From Zhenhengia yiwuensis (GTDB taxonomy: Bacteria; Bacillota; Clostridia; Lachnospirales; Cellulosilyticaceae), in contig NZ_JACRSY010000005.1 in the NCBI RefSeq assembly GCF_014384995.1, forward strand, positions 1 to 64,000: DNA of 64,000 bases. The letters are read 5' to 3'. Under the pieces are notes generated by a model that saw only the letters and a list, made by a program, of their open reading frames with translations, made no database searches and had not been told where the DNA came from. Below, in pieces: positions 1-8,619 of the stretch; position 1 is the first letter of the stretch, and each line of letters begins with the position of its first letter. Made by a program: the position numbers and the translations under genes.

Positions 1-360
1 AAGAACATCCAGATGCTGGCTTAATCGTTCACACCGATCAAGGTTCACAATTTACAAGTGGAAATTTTAGATCCTTACTCGCTAAATATCACGCTATTCA
101 GAGTAACAGTCGAAAAGGAAATCCTTATGATAATGCTGTTATGGAATCTTTCTATAGAACAATAAAAAGAGAGCTTATTCAGGATGCAAAATACGAAAGC
201 CCTGAACAAGCTCAAAAAGATATCTTTAAATATATTGAAATGTATTATAACACAAAGCGAATTCATTCTGCTCTTGGGTATATTTCACCTGCACAATTTG
301 AAGAATTAAATTCATAAAATCAACTTAACTTTGTGTCTACTTTTTATTGACAACTCCACA
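1..360 (+). mobile_element. 3' end of an IS3-family insertion sequence
   Basis: The window opens inside an insertion sequence. The transposase reading frame ends at 317 and is followed by about 40 non-coding bases ending in TGACAACTCCACA at 360. IS3 elements end in a CA dinucleotide, so 360 is the likely outer edge. The left end lies outside the window, so the inverted repeat cannot be matched and the edge is a guess. Confidence 0.6.
3..317 (+). CDS. IS3-family transposase OrfB, C-terminal part
   Basis: DDE integrase (rve) transposase of the IS3/IS150 type, cut off at its 5' end by the window edge; about 104 residues are visible. It shows HTDQGSQFTS, which carries the second catalytic Asp, and NAVMESFYRTIKRE, which carries the catalytic Glu. 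The frame ends in the usual YNTKRIHSALGY...SPAQFE tail. No stop or frameshift is visible in this part, so the gene may be intact beyond the window. It is transcribed towards the stalk-domain protein gene at 459, and the two are probably unrelated in function. Confidence 0.9.
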   Translation, partial: EHPDAGLIVHTDQGSQFTSGNFRSLLAKYHAIQSNSRKGNPYDNAVMESFYRTIKRELIQDAKYESPEQAQKDIFKYIEMYYNTKRIHSALGYISPAQFEELNS

Positions 361-458
361 GTTTTATTATTTAAACTGTCTACCTTAAGGGGAGCATATC
401 ACTATTAAGCTCCTATGTTACCCTTTACCTATAGATGATTCATTTAAGGAGGTCCACC

Positions 459-1430
459 ATGCGAAAGCTAACTTTAATTTTTCTAGTTTCATGCGCTTTA
501 ATTACTCTTGCTCTCCCTGTTCTCGCTTCACCTAAATCCGTTCAGTATGAGATCATTTTAAATGAGCAAGACGTAACACCTACTCTGCCTCTTATAGAAG
601 AAAAAGGTAATATCCTTATTCCCCTTAGAGAATTTGCTAGTGCTATGGGTGCTTCTTCTATTACTTGGGATGACTCTCACCATACAGTTACAGTGGTAAT
701 AGACGACTTTTTTAAAGCTCATGAATATTTATCTTTTTTAAGCGGCTTACAATCTGCTCAAAATGACTATCCTCTTCCTCCTAGATTACAAAATCTCAAT
801 CTACCTGCCTATCCTCTTTATAGCAAGACTCCTCCTATGCTTCACTCAAATCCTATTGGCCTTAATATTGTTTCTGGAGAACTTACCATGCCTTGGTCCG
901 TGTATGACTATGAAGTTCAAAACGGCACCCTTTATATAGGTATAGATTGGCTCAACACCTTATTTCTAGCTCAAATTGAACAAACGCCTACTTCCCTACT
1001 TATTACTTATCCTACAAGTGAAGCGCTAGACCAAGATATTGCTGCCTTATCAGAACTTACTATGCCCCTTTCAGCGGAAGAAGCCATAGCACTATGGATT
1101 CACGGTCAGCAAAATCGTAATGGTGCTCTTCAATATGCTGCCCTTTCTCCAAAACTTAAAGTAAAAGCCCTTACCTATTTTCATAAACAAGGCTGGGTAA
1201 CGGGCAGCTCAAGCCCTTCATTAGAACAAGCCGCTGTTGATGATATCTCCTCTCCTGATGACTCTACAGTAATCTATAAAGTTACCTTCAAAGAAAGAAA
1301 TGGCATTCATGAAAACTCCCAAATCCACCAGACACTTACCATCAAGAAATACACATGTGATGAACAAGACTATTGGTTTATTACAGAAGCTTCTGGTGAC
1401 TTAGACTACTACAGCGTTCTGTCTGATTAG
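459..1430 (+). CDS. Secreted copper-amine-oxidase-type stalk domain protein
   Basis: A 323-residue exported protein of unknown function. I chose ATG 459 over the in-frame ATG at 435 because AAGGAGGT lies just upstream and a typical signal peptide (MRKLTLIFLVSCALITLAL, then PVLAS) starts there. Residues about 30-85 match the copper amine oxidase N-terminal 'stalk' domain: LNEQDVTPTLPLIEEKGNIL, then IPLREFASAMGA and WDDSHHTVTV. These domains are common on clostridial surface proteins and do not imply amine oxidase activity. The C-terminal half resembles nothing I know. The gene stands alone between an IS3 remnant and an IS66 element. Confidence 0.75.
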   Translation: MRKLTLIFLVSCALITLALPVLASPKSVQYEIILNEQDVTPTLPLIEEKGNILIPLREFASAMGASSITWDDSHHTVTVVIDDFFKAHEYLSFLSGLQSAQNDYPLPPRLQNLNLPAYPLYSKTPPMLHSNPIGLNIVSGELTMPWSVYDYEVQNGTLYIGIDWLNTLFLAQIEQTPTSLLITYPTSEALDQDIAALSELTMPLSAEEAIALWIHGQQNRNGALQYAALSPKLKVKALTYFHKQGWVTGSSSPSLEQAAVDDISSPDDSTVIYKVTFKERNGIHENSQIHQTLTIKKYTCDEQDYWFITEASGDLDYYSVLSD

Positions 1431-1446
1431 TCAAGCGCACTGCTAC

Positions 1447-1454
1447 GTTATAAA
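1447..1454. repeat. Left target-site duplication of IS66 element
   Basis: GTTATAAA directly abuts the GTAAACG end of the IS66 element. The identical octamer follows the other end at 3578-3585. Eight bp is the known duplication length for IS66. Confidence 0.85.
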
Positions 1455-1514
1455 GTAAACGCTCCAACATAAGTACACTCAGCAAAAATGCTACCATTTT
1501 GGGCGGCATTTAAA

Positions 1515-2613
1515 CTATTCTTTAATTGTTTTAGATTTATGGCATTTAGCCGGTAGCTTAGGTGACCAAGGTAGTAAATCTTGGAGAAAGTCTAAGCTTT
1601 TTTCATTCATATATTTAGGTATTTCTCCAAGTAGAAATTCAAAGTACTCATAAGGCTTCAGATCATTAGCCTTTACTGTTTCAGCAATGCTGTAGAGGAT
1701 TGCACTAGACTTTGCACCAGCTACAGTATCTATAAGACGCCAGTTTTTACGCCCTATACAAAAGCCTCGTATCGTTCCTTCCGTTGCACTGTTATCCATA
1801 GGAACATTTCCGTTTGTTAGAAATTCACGTAGGTACTTTTCTTGGTTTAAGCAGTAGGTAAAGCCCTTACCTGTTTCAGATTTAGCAGATACTGCATCTT
1901 TTTTCGTTTTTACCCACTCAAAGAAGGCCTCAACGAGAGGTGCAATAATTAAATGGCGTTGATGCAGGCGTTCCTCAGCTGAAAGCTTCGCTAGTTCTTT
2001 CTCAAGTTTAAAGAGGGATAGCATTGACGTATTTACCATTAAGAATCGCAGCTTCAAGAGAAGACGTAACAATACTATGACGTAATAATCCTTCTGGTAT
2101 TGGGGCTTTCACAACTGTTTCGTCGCCATCTGCCTTGCTAGTGTAGACTGCAACCTGATGTTCTTCTACTTCAAAGGTTGCTGGATGGAAAGCCAGGCAT
2201 TTATACACTTCATCCGGTAAGCGTCTCTAAGTGCTACCAAACTTCTCCTGTAGTTCAGTTTCACACAAGGTATGTTCAATGATTTTGATAGGTAGACCAG
2301 CTAGATCTTCTTCTCTTTTGCCTTTTGGACGTGGTGAACGCTTTTTAGTTGTAACATTGTTAAGTTCAGGGCACACCTGTTCAAGAGTAGGTTCAACCAC
2401 ATATTTATCAACGATCAATACCTCGTCTTCATTAAAAAGCATCTCAAGCTGACCTTCCCAGTCAACCTTCTCTGTGGAACTTCCAAAACGTTCTTGCTGC
2501 TTTTCGCACTGAGTTGTCAAAGATTCAACCAACTGCTGTAAAGAAATGCACATACCAATGATGTCCTTTTTGGTAAGCTTGGTAAGTTGGGTTTCTGTAA
2601 ACTCCATATTCAT
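1515..2613 (-). pseudogene. IS66 transposase TnpC, disrupted
   Basis: Remnant of the IS66 DDE transposase. The N-terminal part starts near 2613 (MNMEFTETQLTKLTKKD) and carries the coiled-coil and ERFGSSTEK region. An in-frame TAG at 2227-2229 interrupts it. The same frame then continues with RRLPDEVYKCLAFHPATF up to about 2015, where the frame shifts and the text jumps to LEKELAKLSAEERLHQR. The stretch between, which should carry the first two catalytic Asp residues, is absent. The C-terminal part keeps NSATEGTIRGFCIGRKNW with the Glu region. The protein cannot be active. Confidence 0.9.
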
Positions 2614-2728
2614 AAGTACACCTTCGCACAAACCAGATTTTCTATATACGAAAACAACGGAATTTTTGCAATCTGTGGCCAGGTCACAACATCCTGTTGT
2701 TTTAAGTAGCTGCTTATCCACAAGAAAA

Positions 2729-3085
2729 CTACAAGGCTTTCTTAGGATAAACGTTTTGAACAGCTTTTAGTTGATCAATGGCAAGCCCTTCCGTAAGCCA
2801 TCTGAATTGTGTCGATGTGATTGCTCTTGCTTCCTGCTCTGTACGAGCCCATTGAAATTTACCACTTTCAAGTCTTTTATAAAAAAGTACAAATCCATCG
2901 CCCTCCCAAAGAAGTGCTTTGATACAATCTTTTCTTTTACCACAAAAGAGAAATAAGACATTCTGGAAAGGATCAAGTTGAAATTCTTGTTGAAGGATTG
3001 CTGTAAGGCCATCAATACCTCTCCTTAAGTCTGTATATCCTGTAGCAACATAAATTTTATCAAGGCCAGAAGCATTATTAAGCAT
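2729..3085 (-). CDS. tnpB: IS66 accessory protein TnpB
   Basis: A 118-residue protein of the IS66 Orf2 (TnpB) family, full length and without damage. It shows the family landmarks YVATGYTDLRRGIDGL, LFLFCGKRKDCIKALLWEGD and GFVLFYKRLE...F.W. TnpB proteins are needed for IS66 transposition, but their biochemical role is not settled. The start overlaps the end of tnpA by 8 nt, as is usual for translational coupling in this family. Confidence 0.92.
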   Translation of the reverse strand: MLNNASGLDKIYVATGYTDLRRGIDGLTAILQQEFQLDPFQNVLFLFCGKRKDCIKALLWEGDGFVLFYKRLESGKFQWARTEQEARAITSTQFRWLTEGLAIDQLKAVQNVYPKKAL

Positions 3086-3434
3086 CTTTCAAAACCTTTA
3101 ATACAGAAGATAATAATCCAGGCTGAACTTCAGGAAAAAGTTCAACGGCTGCATCACCCACCCGAATAACCATTGCTGAGATAAAAGCGTTATTAGATGT
3201 ACTTTTAAGTATTAGCATTGGAATAGGTACAAAATGAGCTTGATCTTTAGCCAAGGCAGGTAACGATTCACCAGCAAGCGTTCTTAATTTATTTTCCCAG
3301 TAGTAGAACTGGTTTTCATTAATATTATTTTGTTTGCACCAGAACTTAACTGTCATGCCACTCTTTCTACATTCTTTAATGATAGGTAACCATTGGGTTA
3401 ATCGGTATTCTTGTGTAGCTTTTCTAGAGCTCAT
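3078..3434 (-). CDS. tnpA: IS66 accessory protein TnpA
   Basis: A 118-residue protein of the IS66 TnpA (Orf1) type: a helix-turn-helix-like N-terminal part (YRLTQWLPIIKECRKSGMTV) followed by KFWCKQNNINENQFYYWENK, a typical motif of this family. It starts at ATG 3434 behind AAGGAGAT and is intact. It is the first gene of the element's operon and overlaps tnpB by 8 nt. Confidence 0.88.
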   Translation of the reverse strand: MSSRKATQEYRLTQWLPIIKECRKSGMTVKFWCKQNNINENQFYYWENKLRTLAGESLPALAKDQAHFVPIPMLILKSTSNNAFISAMVIRVGDAAVELFPEVQPGLLSSVLKVLKDA

Positions 3435-3448
3435 GAGAAGATCTCCTT

Positions 3449-3480
3449 CCGAGTTTTTAGAGCTTACTCGAAAAACTCGG
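3449..3480. repeat. Inverted repeat upstream of IS66 tnpA
   Basis: CCGAGTTTTT at 3449-3458 and AAAAACTCGG at 3471-3480 form a perfect 10-bp inverted repeat with a 12-base loop. It lies just upstream of the tnpA ribosome binding site, inside the element. It could limit tnpA expression or block read-in transcription. This is inference. Confidence 0.5.
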
Positions 3481-3577
3481 AAGAACTAGAAATGGAGTTT
3501 TTCGAACTGTTTCTTATTTATGAAGATTATCTCATGAATAATCGCTAAAGAAAATGTACATATGATACTACGTTTAC

Positions 3578-3585
3578 GTTATAAA
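3578..3585. repeat. Right target-site duplication of IS66 element
   Basis: GTTATAAA directly follows the CGTTTAC end of the element and is identical to the octamer at 1447-1454. Confidence 0.85.
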
Positions 3586-3638
3586 GGAGCTTTATATATA
3601 GAGAGTTTTATTCAAATTTATATTTTTAGACAAAAAAA

Positions 3639-3672
3639 TAGTAAGAACAACTTTCGCTGTTCTTACTACTTT
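3639..3672. terminator. Bidirectional terminator-like hairpin
   Basis: AGTAAGAACA (3640-3649) pairs perfectly with TGTTCTTACT (3659-3668). Seven A residues precede the left arm and a short T run follows the right arm. It stands in a gene-free stretch (3586-3937) in which I see no other supported feature. Confidence 0.6.
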
Positions 3673-3937
3673 TGCTAAGCGGCGTACTTTTTCTCTTTAA
3701 AAACTTCAGTTTTTAACGTTTAAAAAGTGCCTTTCTTAGACTTTGGTCATTTTGGTGTTTCTTCGCTTAGTTTCTGTTTAGATAAATCTACACTTCTCCA
3801 AGGGAATCAGCCCCTCCATGATCATTTTATACACTTAATGTAACATATCTTTTTAAGGATGCGCTGCATTCTGTGTATGTTATTATTATATCCGTTTTGA
3901 TTTTTAATATGTAAAAAACCTAAAATTTATTTTTAAA

Positions 3938-4342
3938 TTATATAGACTTTATAAAGATAATTTCCAAAGGCTCCTGTGGAAGAAGTAATGAACCTGCATC
4001 TCTATACCCTAACTTTCTATAAAAATGCTGTGCACCTTCATTAGATAATGTAGAGGTCATCACAAGTTCATAACCTAAACACTTCATTTTCTCCTCCCAA
4101 AATAAAGTGAGCACTTTCCCATATCTTTTTCCCCTATAATCCTCTAAGATATAAAGCATATTCATAAAAGGCGTATTATCCCAGAATAAATTATATCTCA
4201 GCCACCCAATTAAATGATTATTCTCTTCTATAATTAATATGCGCTCTCTCATCATACTATAGGCAAGTTCATCCGCACTAATATGCTTATCATAGTGCAC
4301 TAGAATACTTAGATCACTTTTATTCGCTATTCTTATATTCAC
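3938..4342 (-). CDS. GNAT-family N-acetyltransferase
   Basis: A 134-residue single-domain GNAT protein that should transfer an acyl group from acetyl-CoA to an amine; the substrate is unknown. The acetyl-CoA loop is visible as LEDYRGKRYGKVLT (about residues 68-80). The later TSTLSNEGAQHFYRKLGYRD is the usual C-terminal 'N.....FY.K.GF' motif. It starts with GTG 4342 behind AGAGGTGGAG. It is followed at some distance by the IS66 element and preceded by an MFS exporter gene in the same direction, but the gap of 120 bases argues for separate transcription. Confidence 0.85.
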   Translation of the reverse strand: MNIRIANKSDLSILVHYDKHISADELAYSMMRERILIIEENNHLIGWLRYNLFWDNTPFMNMLYILEDYRGKRYGKVLTLFWEEKMKCLGYELVMTSTLSNEGAQHFYRKLGYRDAGSLLLPQEPLEIIFIKSI

Positions 4343-4463
4343 TTTAGCTCCACCTCTTCTTTCATCATCTTATATCTAGCTCTTTCTTGATCATGCCACA
4401 ACTTTCACACACTTGTTATCAAAAAAGAATTTCACAAGTTTATTACCATAATTTCTTTAAGGT

Positions 4464-5708
4464 CTATTGTTCTTCCGTTATTCTCTGCGCAGCATAGATT
4501 GGCGCATTGTCTTTCTTTGGGATGACAATAAGGAAAATCATACTAGTAAAGGTAAGCATACCAAGTAAAAAGGCCACCATTCGATAAGGCATCATCTCCC
4601 CTAGTATACCCGCTACTAACTGAAAAAAGATTCCACCAATAGCAAAGACGACGCCAAATAAAGCTTGTACTCTTGCACGCATATGAGCTGGCAAATAAGA
4701 CTGTATAGCTACAGAACGAATAGTCGCACTCATACTTCCTAATGTCCCGCATAAAAAGCGATTCAATAGCATCAGTGGATAAGGCATAAACAGTAAAAAA
4801 CCATCCATTGTATCATACACACTGTAGACCATTTTGGTAAAGGCATAACGCTTCTTGGGTGCTATTTCCCATTTATACTGTACTGCTCCTCCAATAACAC
4901 GACCAATCATCTCAGCACTCTTTAAAAACCCTAACATAGTCACAGATAGCCATGGCTGTGTCTGGTAATACGCCTGCGCCATAACTGCTACTCCTTCTGA
5001 GGCCCCACTTGTAATACTCATATAGGTATAAATATTCCTAACTCCATGCTCCTTTTTAAGATATATAAAGCCTTCTTTTATATCCGCCACATACCTAAAA
5101 AAAGTATATGTTTCAGATGTTGTCTTTTGAGTTTCTCTAATACAAAGCTCTACTAACACTGAAAGTAGGGTAAGCCCTGCTACTAGATAAAATAGTATAC
5201 TTATAGAAATTTTCTCATAGAGAAAAGTAGCAATAGGCGCCATGCAAATGGTTATAATTGGATAAATTGTCCCACTTACTGCAAAACCTTTTTGCTCAAA
5301 TCCTACAGGAATCAAATCTGGGTACCACGCCGAAAAGCTCAGCCTATAAAATACAGAAATGGTTCCTACAACGAATACAAATAATATGTAAATACCATAA
5401 TTAAATCCATATTGCCCCGCCCATGCTCCAATTGCTACATATAAAAGTGCCATGAGTACATCCAGTCCTACAATCCATTTTTTCTTAGTCCCCCTATCGA
5501 TAACGGGTGCTACCAATATAGGTAAGATCACATCCGGTAGCATACCACATATTAATAAAAGTGCTGCAAGAAAAGTGGACTGTGTTTCCTCAAAAACAAG
5601 TAAGCTAAGTGGCAAATTCATCGCTTCTCCACCAATTGCAGATAATATGGTTGCCACTGTAATACACGAAAAATCCTTTGTCCATAACGTTTCTTTTTTA
5701 TTTCTCAT
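4464..5708 (-). CDS. MFS transporter, probable drug/metabolite exporter
   Basis: A 414-residue membrane protein with about 12 predicted hydrophobic segments and the major facilitator fold. The loop after helix 2 reads APVIDRGTKKKW, a recognisable form of the MFS motif A region (D-R-G-x-K-K). The overall character resembles the MFS_3/enterobactin-exporter-like and macrolide-efflux-like groups, which usually export small molecules. Substrate is unknown. It starts at ATG 5708 behind AAGGGG. An HTH-TPR regulator lies just upstream in the same direction and may control it. Confidence 0.85.
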   Translation of the reverse strand: MRNKKETLWTKDFSCITVATILSAIGGEAMNLPLSLLVFEETQSTFLAALLLICGMLPDVILPILVAPVIDRGTKKKWIVGLDVLMALLYVAIGAWAGQYGFNYGIYILFVFVVGTISVFYRLSFSAWYPDLIPVGFEQKGFAVSGTIYPIITICMAPIATFLYEKISISILFYLVAGLTLLSVLVELCIRETQKTTSETYTFFRYVADIKEGFIYLKKEHGVRNIYTYMSITSGASEGVAVMAQAYYQTQPWLSVTMLGFLKSAEMIGRVIGGAVQYKWEIAPKKRYAFTKMVYSVYDTMDGFLLFMPYPLMLLNRFLCGTLGSMSATIRSVAIQSYLPAHMRARVQALFGVVFAIGGIFFQLVAGILGEMMPYRMVAFLLGMLTFTSMIFLIVIPKKDNAPIYAAQRITEEQ

Positions 5709-5817
5709 TCTTTACCCCTTATACTTTTATTTCTTCTTAATAAAAGCATACGATACGATTTGCGCAAAATCCAATACTATTTTCTGAGAAATTTAGAGGC
5801 AAATTTCCTACTTTAAC

Positions 5818-6999
5818 TTACATCACAACTACTTTTGAAGAAATTTCTTTTTGGAATACTAAAGCTTTCTTGTATTTTTTTTGTGCACTATAAGCTTCTA
5901 TTATTTGTTCCCTATAAAAATAGAGATAACCAAAATGTCTTTCTTCTTTAATCACTTTTTGAAGCCTTTCTAGTATCTCCAAATAAGCTGGATCCTTCAG
6001 ATAATCTTTCTTTTGTTCCATCACAGCTTCCTCATACATGACTGAATAGACCTTGGCATCCTCTCCCTCATTCATATAATCTTTCATTTTTTCTAAGTAA
6101 ATTTGTGCTTCTTCCACATGACCTGTTCGAATATGTACAAGTGCTTTTTTCTGACATAGCATAAAGGTTTCTACAGTCACTTTATCTAGATAATCCAGTG
6201 CTTTTTGATAGTCTTTTGTCGTTACAAAGACAGAACCCATATTATAATAAACACTCTCAAGTTCCTTATCTTCTATCCAATTTGTATTTTGTAAAAGTCT
6301 AAGGCCTCTTTCATAATATTCCATCATAAATTCATCTAAATCTAAAACAGCATAAGCATGTCCTTGCATCAAAAAAGTAGCTGCTAATATATAAGTATTG
6401 CCTTCTTCTATGGCAAGTTCTCTACAAATCTTAGCTCTTCTATTTATTTCAGCATAACGTCCAAGCTGCAACAGTGCTATCATAATATTATAATAACTTG
6501 CACTTGTCCCCAAAAGCTTATAGGCTTTTTCATAAGCCTCTAATAACTCCTCCCAAGACCTATCCGTAGGTGTAAGTAGGTAAAATATTCCTAACTGCTC
6601 ATCTGTCATACAGCCTTCGCAACTTTTCACCATTTCATAAACAGCTTCTCCCTGCATACCACAAATTAACCTATAATCCAAACCTAATGGACTATACTTA
6701 AGCCTATCTTCTAATTGCTTTAATCCTTCAAAAGCAGTTCTTGGAAGGTTATAATGAACTTGCTCATAATACTGTTTTATAAGTATACTTGCTTCTTCTA
6801 ATAGCTGCGCATCCTGACAATAATCTATACCTAACTGTTTAAATAATTTTTTAATGATTGCTTCATCTGCTCTGACTTGCCCCTTTTCAATCTTACACAA
6901 ATAACTCGTGACACAAATACCATAACAAATTTCCTTTTGTCCCTTTCCTTGTCTCACCCGTTCCATCCTAAGTAAATTTCCAACAAAGTTCCCTGTCAC
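5818..6999 (-). CDS. HTH-TPR transcriptional regulator (Rgg/PlcR-like)
   Basis: A 393-residue protein: an N-terminal XRE-type helix-turn-helix (residues about 7-60, LLRMERVRQGKGQKEICYG then SYLCKIEKGQVRADEAIIKK) followed by a long all-helical region with tetratricopeptide character (LESVYYNMGSVFVTTKDYQK, ALDYLDKVT and others). This layout matches the RRNPP class (Rgg, PlcR, NprR, ComR), where the TPR part often binds a short signalling peptide. Whether this one does is not known. It starts with GTG 6999 behind AGGAGAG. The MFS gene downstream is a likely target or partner. Confidence 0.8.
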   Translation of the reverse strand: MTGNFVGNLLRMERVRQGKGQKEICYGICVTSYLCKIEKGQVRADEAIIKKLFKQLGIDYCQDAQLLEEASILIKQYYEQVHYNLPRTAFEGLKQLEDRLKYSPLGLDYRLICGMQGEAVYEMVKSCEGCMTDEQLGIFYLLTPTDRSWEELLEAYEKAYKLLGTSASYYNIMIALLQLGRYAEINRRAKICRELAIEEGNTYILAATFLMQGHAYAVLDLDEFMMEYYERGLRLLQNTNWIEDKELESVYYNMGSVFVTTKDYQKALDYLDKVTVETFMLCQKKALVHIRTGHVEEAQIYLEKMKDYMNEGEDAKVYSVMYEEAVMEQKKDYLKDPAYLEILERLQKVIKEERHFGYLYFYREQIIEAYSAQKKYKKALVFQKEISSKVVVM

Positions 7000-7056
7000 A
7001 CTTTTCTCTCCTATTTGACCTATCTATTATTTTCATATATCTAAAAACTTCTTGAA

Positions 7057-7233
7057 TTATAACATATTATCTTGCTTCAGGAGGTCTATTATCATTTTCT
7101 TTTCAACAGTTTTACTTTCTTGCTCCACTTCTCCATAAAATTTCTCAAAGAGACTATCTTTCCAAAGATTGAGCGCTATTTTCTTGATTTGAAAAATAAA
7201 CTTTAAATTTAAAGAACTTATAATATGATTCAC
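7057..7233 (-). CDS. Possible 58-residue small protein upstream of HTH-TPR gene
   Basis: An open frame from GTG 7233 to TAA 7057 encodes a lysine-rich 58-residue peptide (begins MNHIISSLNLKFIFQIKK, later SLFEKFYGEVEQESK). It lies just upstream of the HTH-TPR regulator and on the same strand. A Shine-Dalgarno-like AGGTGA sits almost on the start codon, which is too close to be convincing. It has no clear signal peptide, so it does not look like a classical secreted pheromone precursor. It may be spurious. Confidence 0.3.
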   Translation of the reverse strand: MNHIISSLNLKFIFQIKKIALNLWKDSLFEKFYGEVEQESKTVEKKMIIDLLKQDNML

Positions 7234-7267
7234 CTCACCTAGGAAAAGGGAGGTTTTTTTATAAAAT

Positions 7268-7323
7268 AAAAAGAGTAATAGATCTTAAATCTTTAGCCAA
7301 AGACTTATCCTATTACTCTTTTT
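7268..7323. terminator. Terminator hairpin between VanZ-like and HTH-TPR genes
   Basis: AAAAAGAGTAATAG (7268-7281) pairs with CTATTACTCTTTTT (7310-7323). On the minus strand it follows the VanZ-like gene and ends in a T run, so it should terminate that transcript. A second weaker hairpin (7231-7260, ending in seven T on the plus strand) lies next to it. Confidence 0.7.
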
Positions 7324-7382
7324 ATTCCTGTAGCTTATAATTACTTTTCAGTAATTACATATTTATAATATATACTTACAAA

Positions 7383-7916
7383 TTAAAGAATACGAATTTT
7401 AATACCGAAAACACCTGATGAAAGACAAATATTCAAAATCAAGAAAGTGATTCCTACTATAAGTGAAGCTAATTCAATAGCATATCCAACTTTATCTTTA
7501 AAAATTTTGCGTAAGATTTTATAAATCATAATCCCAAGGAATCCACCTAATCCATTTAAAATAATATCGTCAATATCAGTAGCACCTACTTTAAATACGT
7601 ACTGCAAGATTTCAACTGCCATACTAATAAGGACGACCCATAAAGTGTTAAGACATATCCTTTTATTATGATTGAAGAACATTAAATAGATACCTAATGG
7701 TATAAATAAAACAATATTACCTAATACATTAATGAATGACAAAAAGCCACCATAAGATAAGTAATCTGTTATAGTACGGAACGGTATAAGACTTACAGAT
7801 TGAAACGACCTCGCTTTTAAAAATAAAAATGCAAATAAAATAAGAATATAAACTCCCAATACTATCATTAACACAGTATGGTTGTGTTTTATTTTCTTAC
7901 TTTCATTAATATTCAT
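7383..7916 (-). CDS. VanZ-family membrane protein
   Basis: A 177-residue protein with about five membrane segments. It shows the VanZ-like landmarks NIVLFIPLGIYL, AVEILQYVF and ATDIDDIILNGLGGFLG; the acidic D-x-D-D followed by N-x-x-G is the most conserved part of the family. VanZ proteins are linked to low-level glycopeptide resistance and some may act on polyprenyl lipids, but most members are uncharacterised. It starts at ATG 7916 with GGAG upstream and appears to be a single-gene transcript. The 270 bases upstream show no further gene. Confidence 0.85.
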   Translation of the reverse strand: MNINESKKIKHNHTVLMIVLGVYILILFAFLFLKARSFQSVSLIPFRTITDYLSYGGFLSFINVLGNIVLFIPLGIYLMFFNHNKRICLNTLWVVLISMAVEILQYVFKVGATDIDDIILNGLGGFLGIMIYKILRKIFKDKVGYAIELASLIVGITFLILNICLSSGVFGIKIRIL

Positions 7917-8182
7917 AGTGTATACTCCAAATTCTAATTTATCTATTTATAAAATATCTCTCTATTCTATCATAACCTCTTATAAGACATCAATAATTGT
8001 GTCGAACAGTTTACTTAAGCTAATCTCTCTATCTCGACATATAATTCCCAGGAAATACTTTATTCCTCTTCTTTTTCAAACTAACTCCTACCACTCCCCT
8101 TTCTTATCGGATATACCATAAGGTCTTAACGATTAGGTGGGGTACTTTGTCTAGCCTTATCCTGTTAGAAATGTACAAAAAA

Positions 8183-8209
8183 AGAAGACTGCTTTTTAAG
8201 CAGTCTCCT
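8183..8209. terminator. Terminator of the ATP synthase operon
   Basis: AGAAGACTGCTT (8183-8194) pairs with AAGCAGTCTCCT (8198-8209) with one weak pair. On the minus strand the stem is followed by CTTCTTTTTTTGT. It sits directly behind atpC, as expected for the end of the operon. Confidence 0.8.
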
Positions 8210-8214
8210 CTTTC

Positions 8215-8610
8215 TTATTTATTTAAGCTGAGGCGTACAAGTGCTTTACGAAGGGCAACTTGTGCTCTTGCCACATCATAATCTGCATTTGAAACTCTTC
8301 CTTCTGCACGTTCTTTTGCTGCCTGTGCACGTGCAAAGTCGATTTCATTTTCAAGTTCTGCTGCATCTGTAAGCACCACAACTTTATCTTCTGTTACCTC
8401 TGCAAAACCACTCATCGTTGTTACGTTGTAAGTTTTGCCTTCTACTTTGTAGCGAAGTACGCCATAGCTTAATAGCGTAACGACTGGTTCGTGGTCGTAG
8501 TACACACCCATATCGCCTTCTGCTGTACGAAGTACAACTGAATCTACTTCTGAATCCAACACTGAACGGGTCGGTGTAATAATTTGAAGGCGTAATTTAT
8601 TTTTTGCCAT
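8215..8610 (-). CDS. atpC: ATP synthase epsilon subunit
   Basis: Epsilon subunit (131 residues) of the F1 part, the central-stalk protein that couples to gamma and can inhibit ATP hydrolysis. The N-terminal beta-sandwich is seen as LRLQIITPTRSVLDSEVDSV and GDMGVYYDHEPVVTLLSYG. The C-terminal two-helix part is ENEIDFARAQAAKERAEGR onward. I use ATG 8610, because AGGTGA, which overlaps the atpD stop codon, is well placed for it; the frame also offers GTG 8619. It is the last gene of the operon. Confidence 0.95.
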   Translation of the reverse strand: MAKNKLRLQIITPTRSVLDSEVDSVVLRTAEGDMGVYYDHEPVVTLLSYGVLRYKVEGKTYNVTTMSGFAEVTEDKVVVLTDAAELENEIDFARAQAAKERAEGRVSNADYDVARAQVALRKALVRLSLNK

Positions 8611-8619
8611 AGCTATCAC

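Larger units (their letters stand above)
1455..3577 (-). mobile_element. IS66-family insertion sequence, internally deleted
   Basis: A 2123-bp element bounded by inverted ends starting GTAAACG on both sides (1455-1461 and 3571-3577, reverse). A second patch of matching positions follows: CATA, one variable base, then GTACA. This fits the IS66 terminal consensus GTAAGCG. An 8-bp direct repeat GTTATAAA flanks it. Inside, on the minus strand, are tnpA, tnpB and a damaged tnpC. IS66 elements are usually about 2.5-2.7 kb, so several hundred bp are missing from tnpC. Confidence 0.9.

Noticed and set aside
8000..8165. Possible transposase remnant between the VanZ-like gene and the atp terminator
   Set aside because: A few bases look like an IS end, but no reading frame or inverted repeat supports it.
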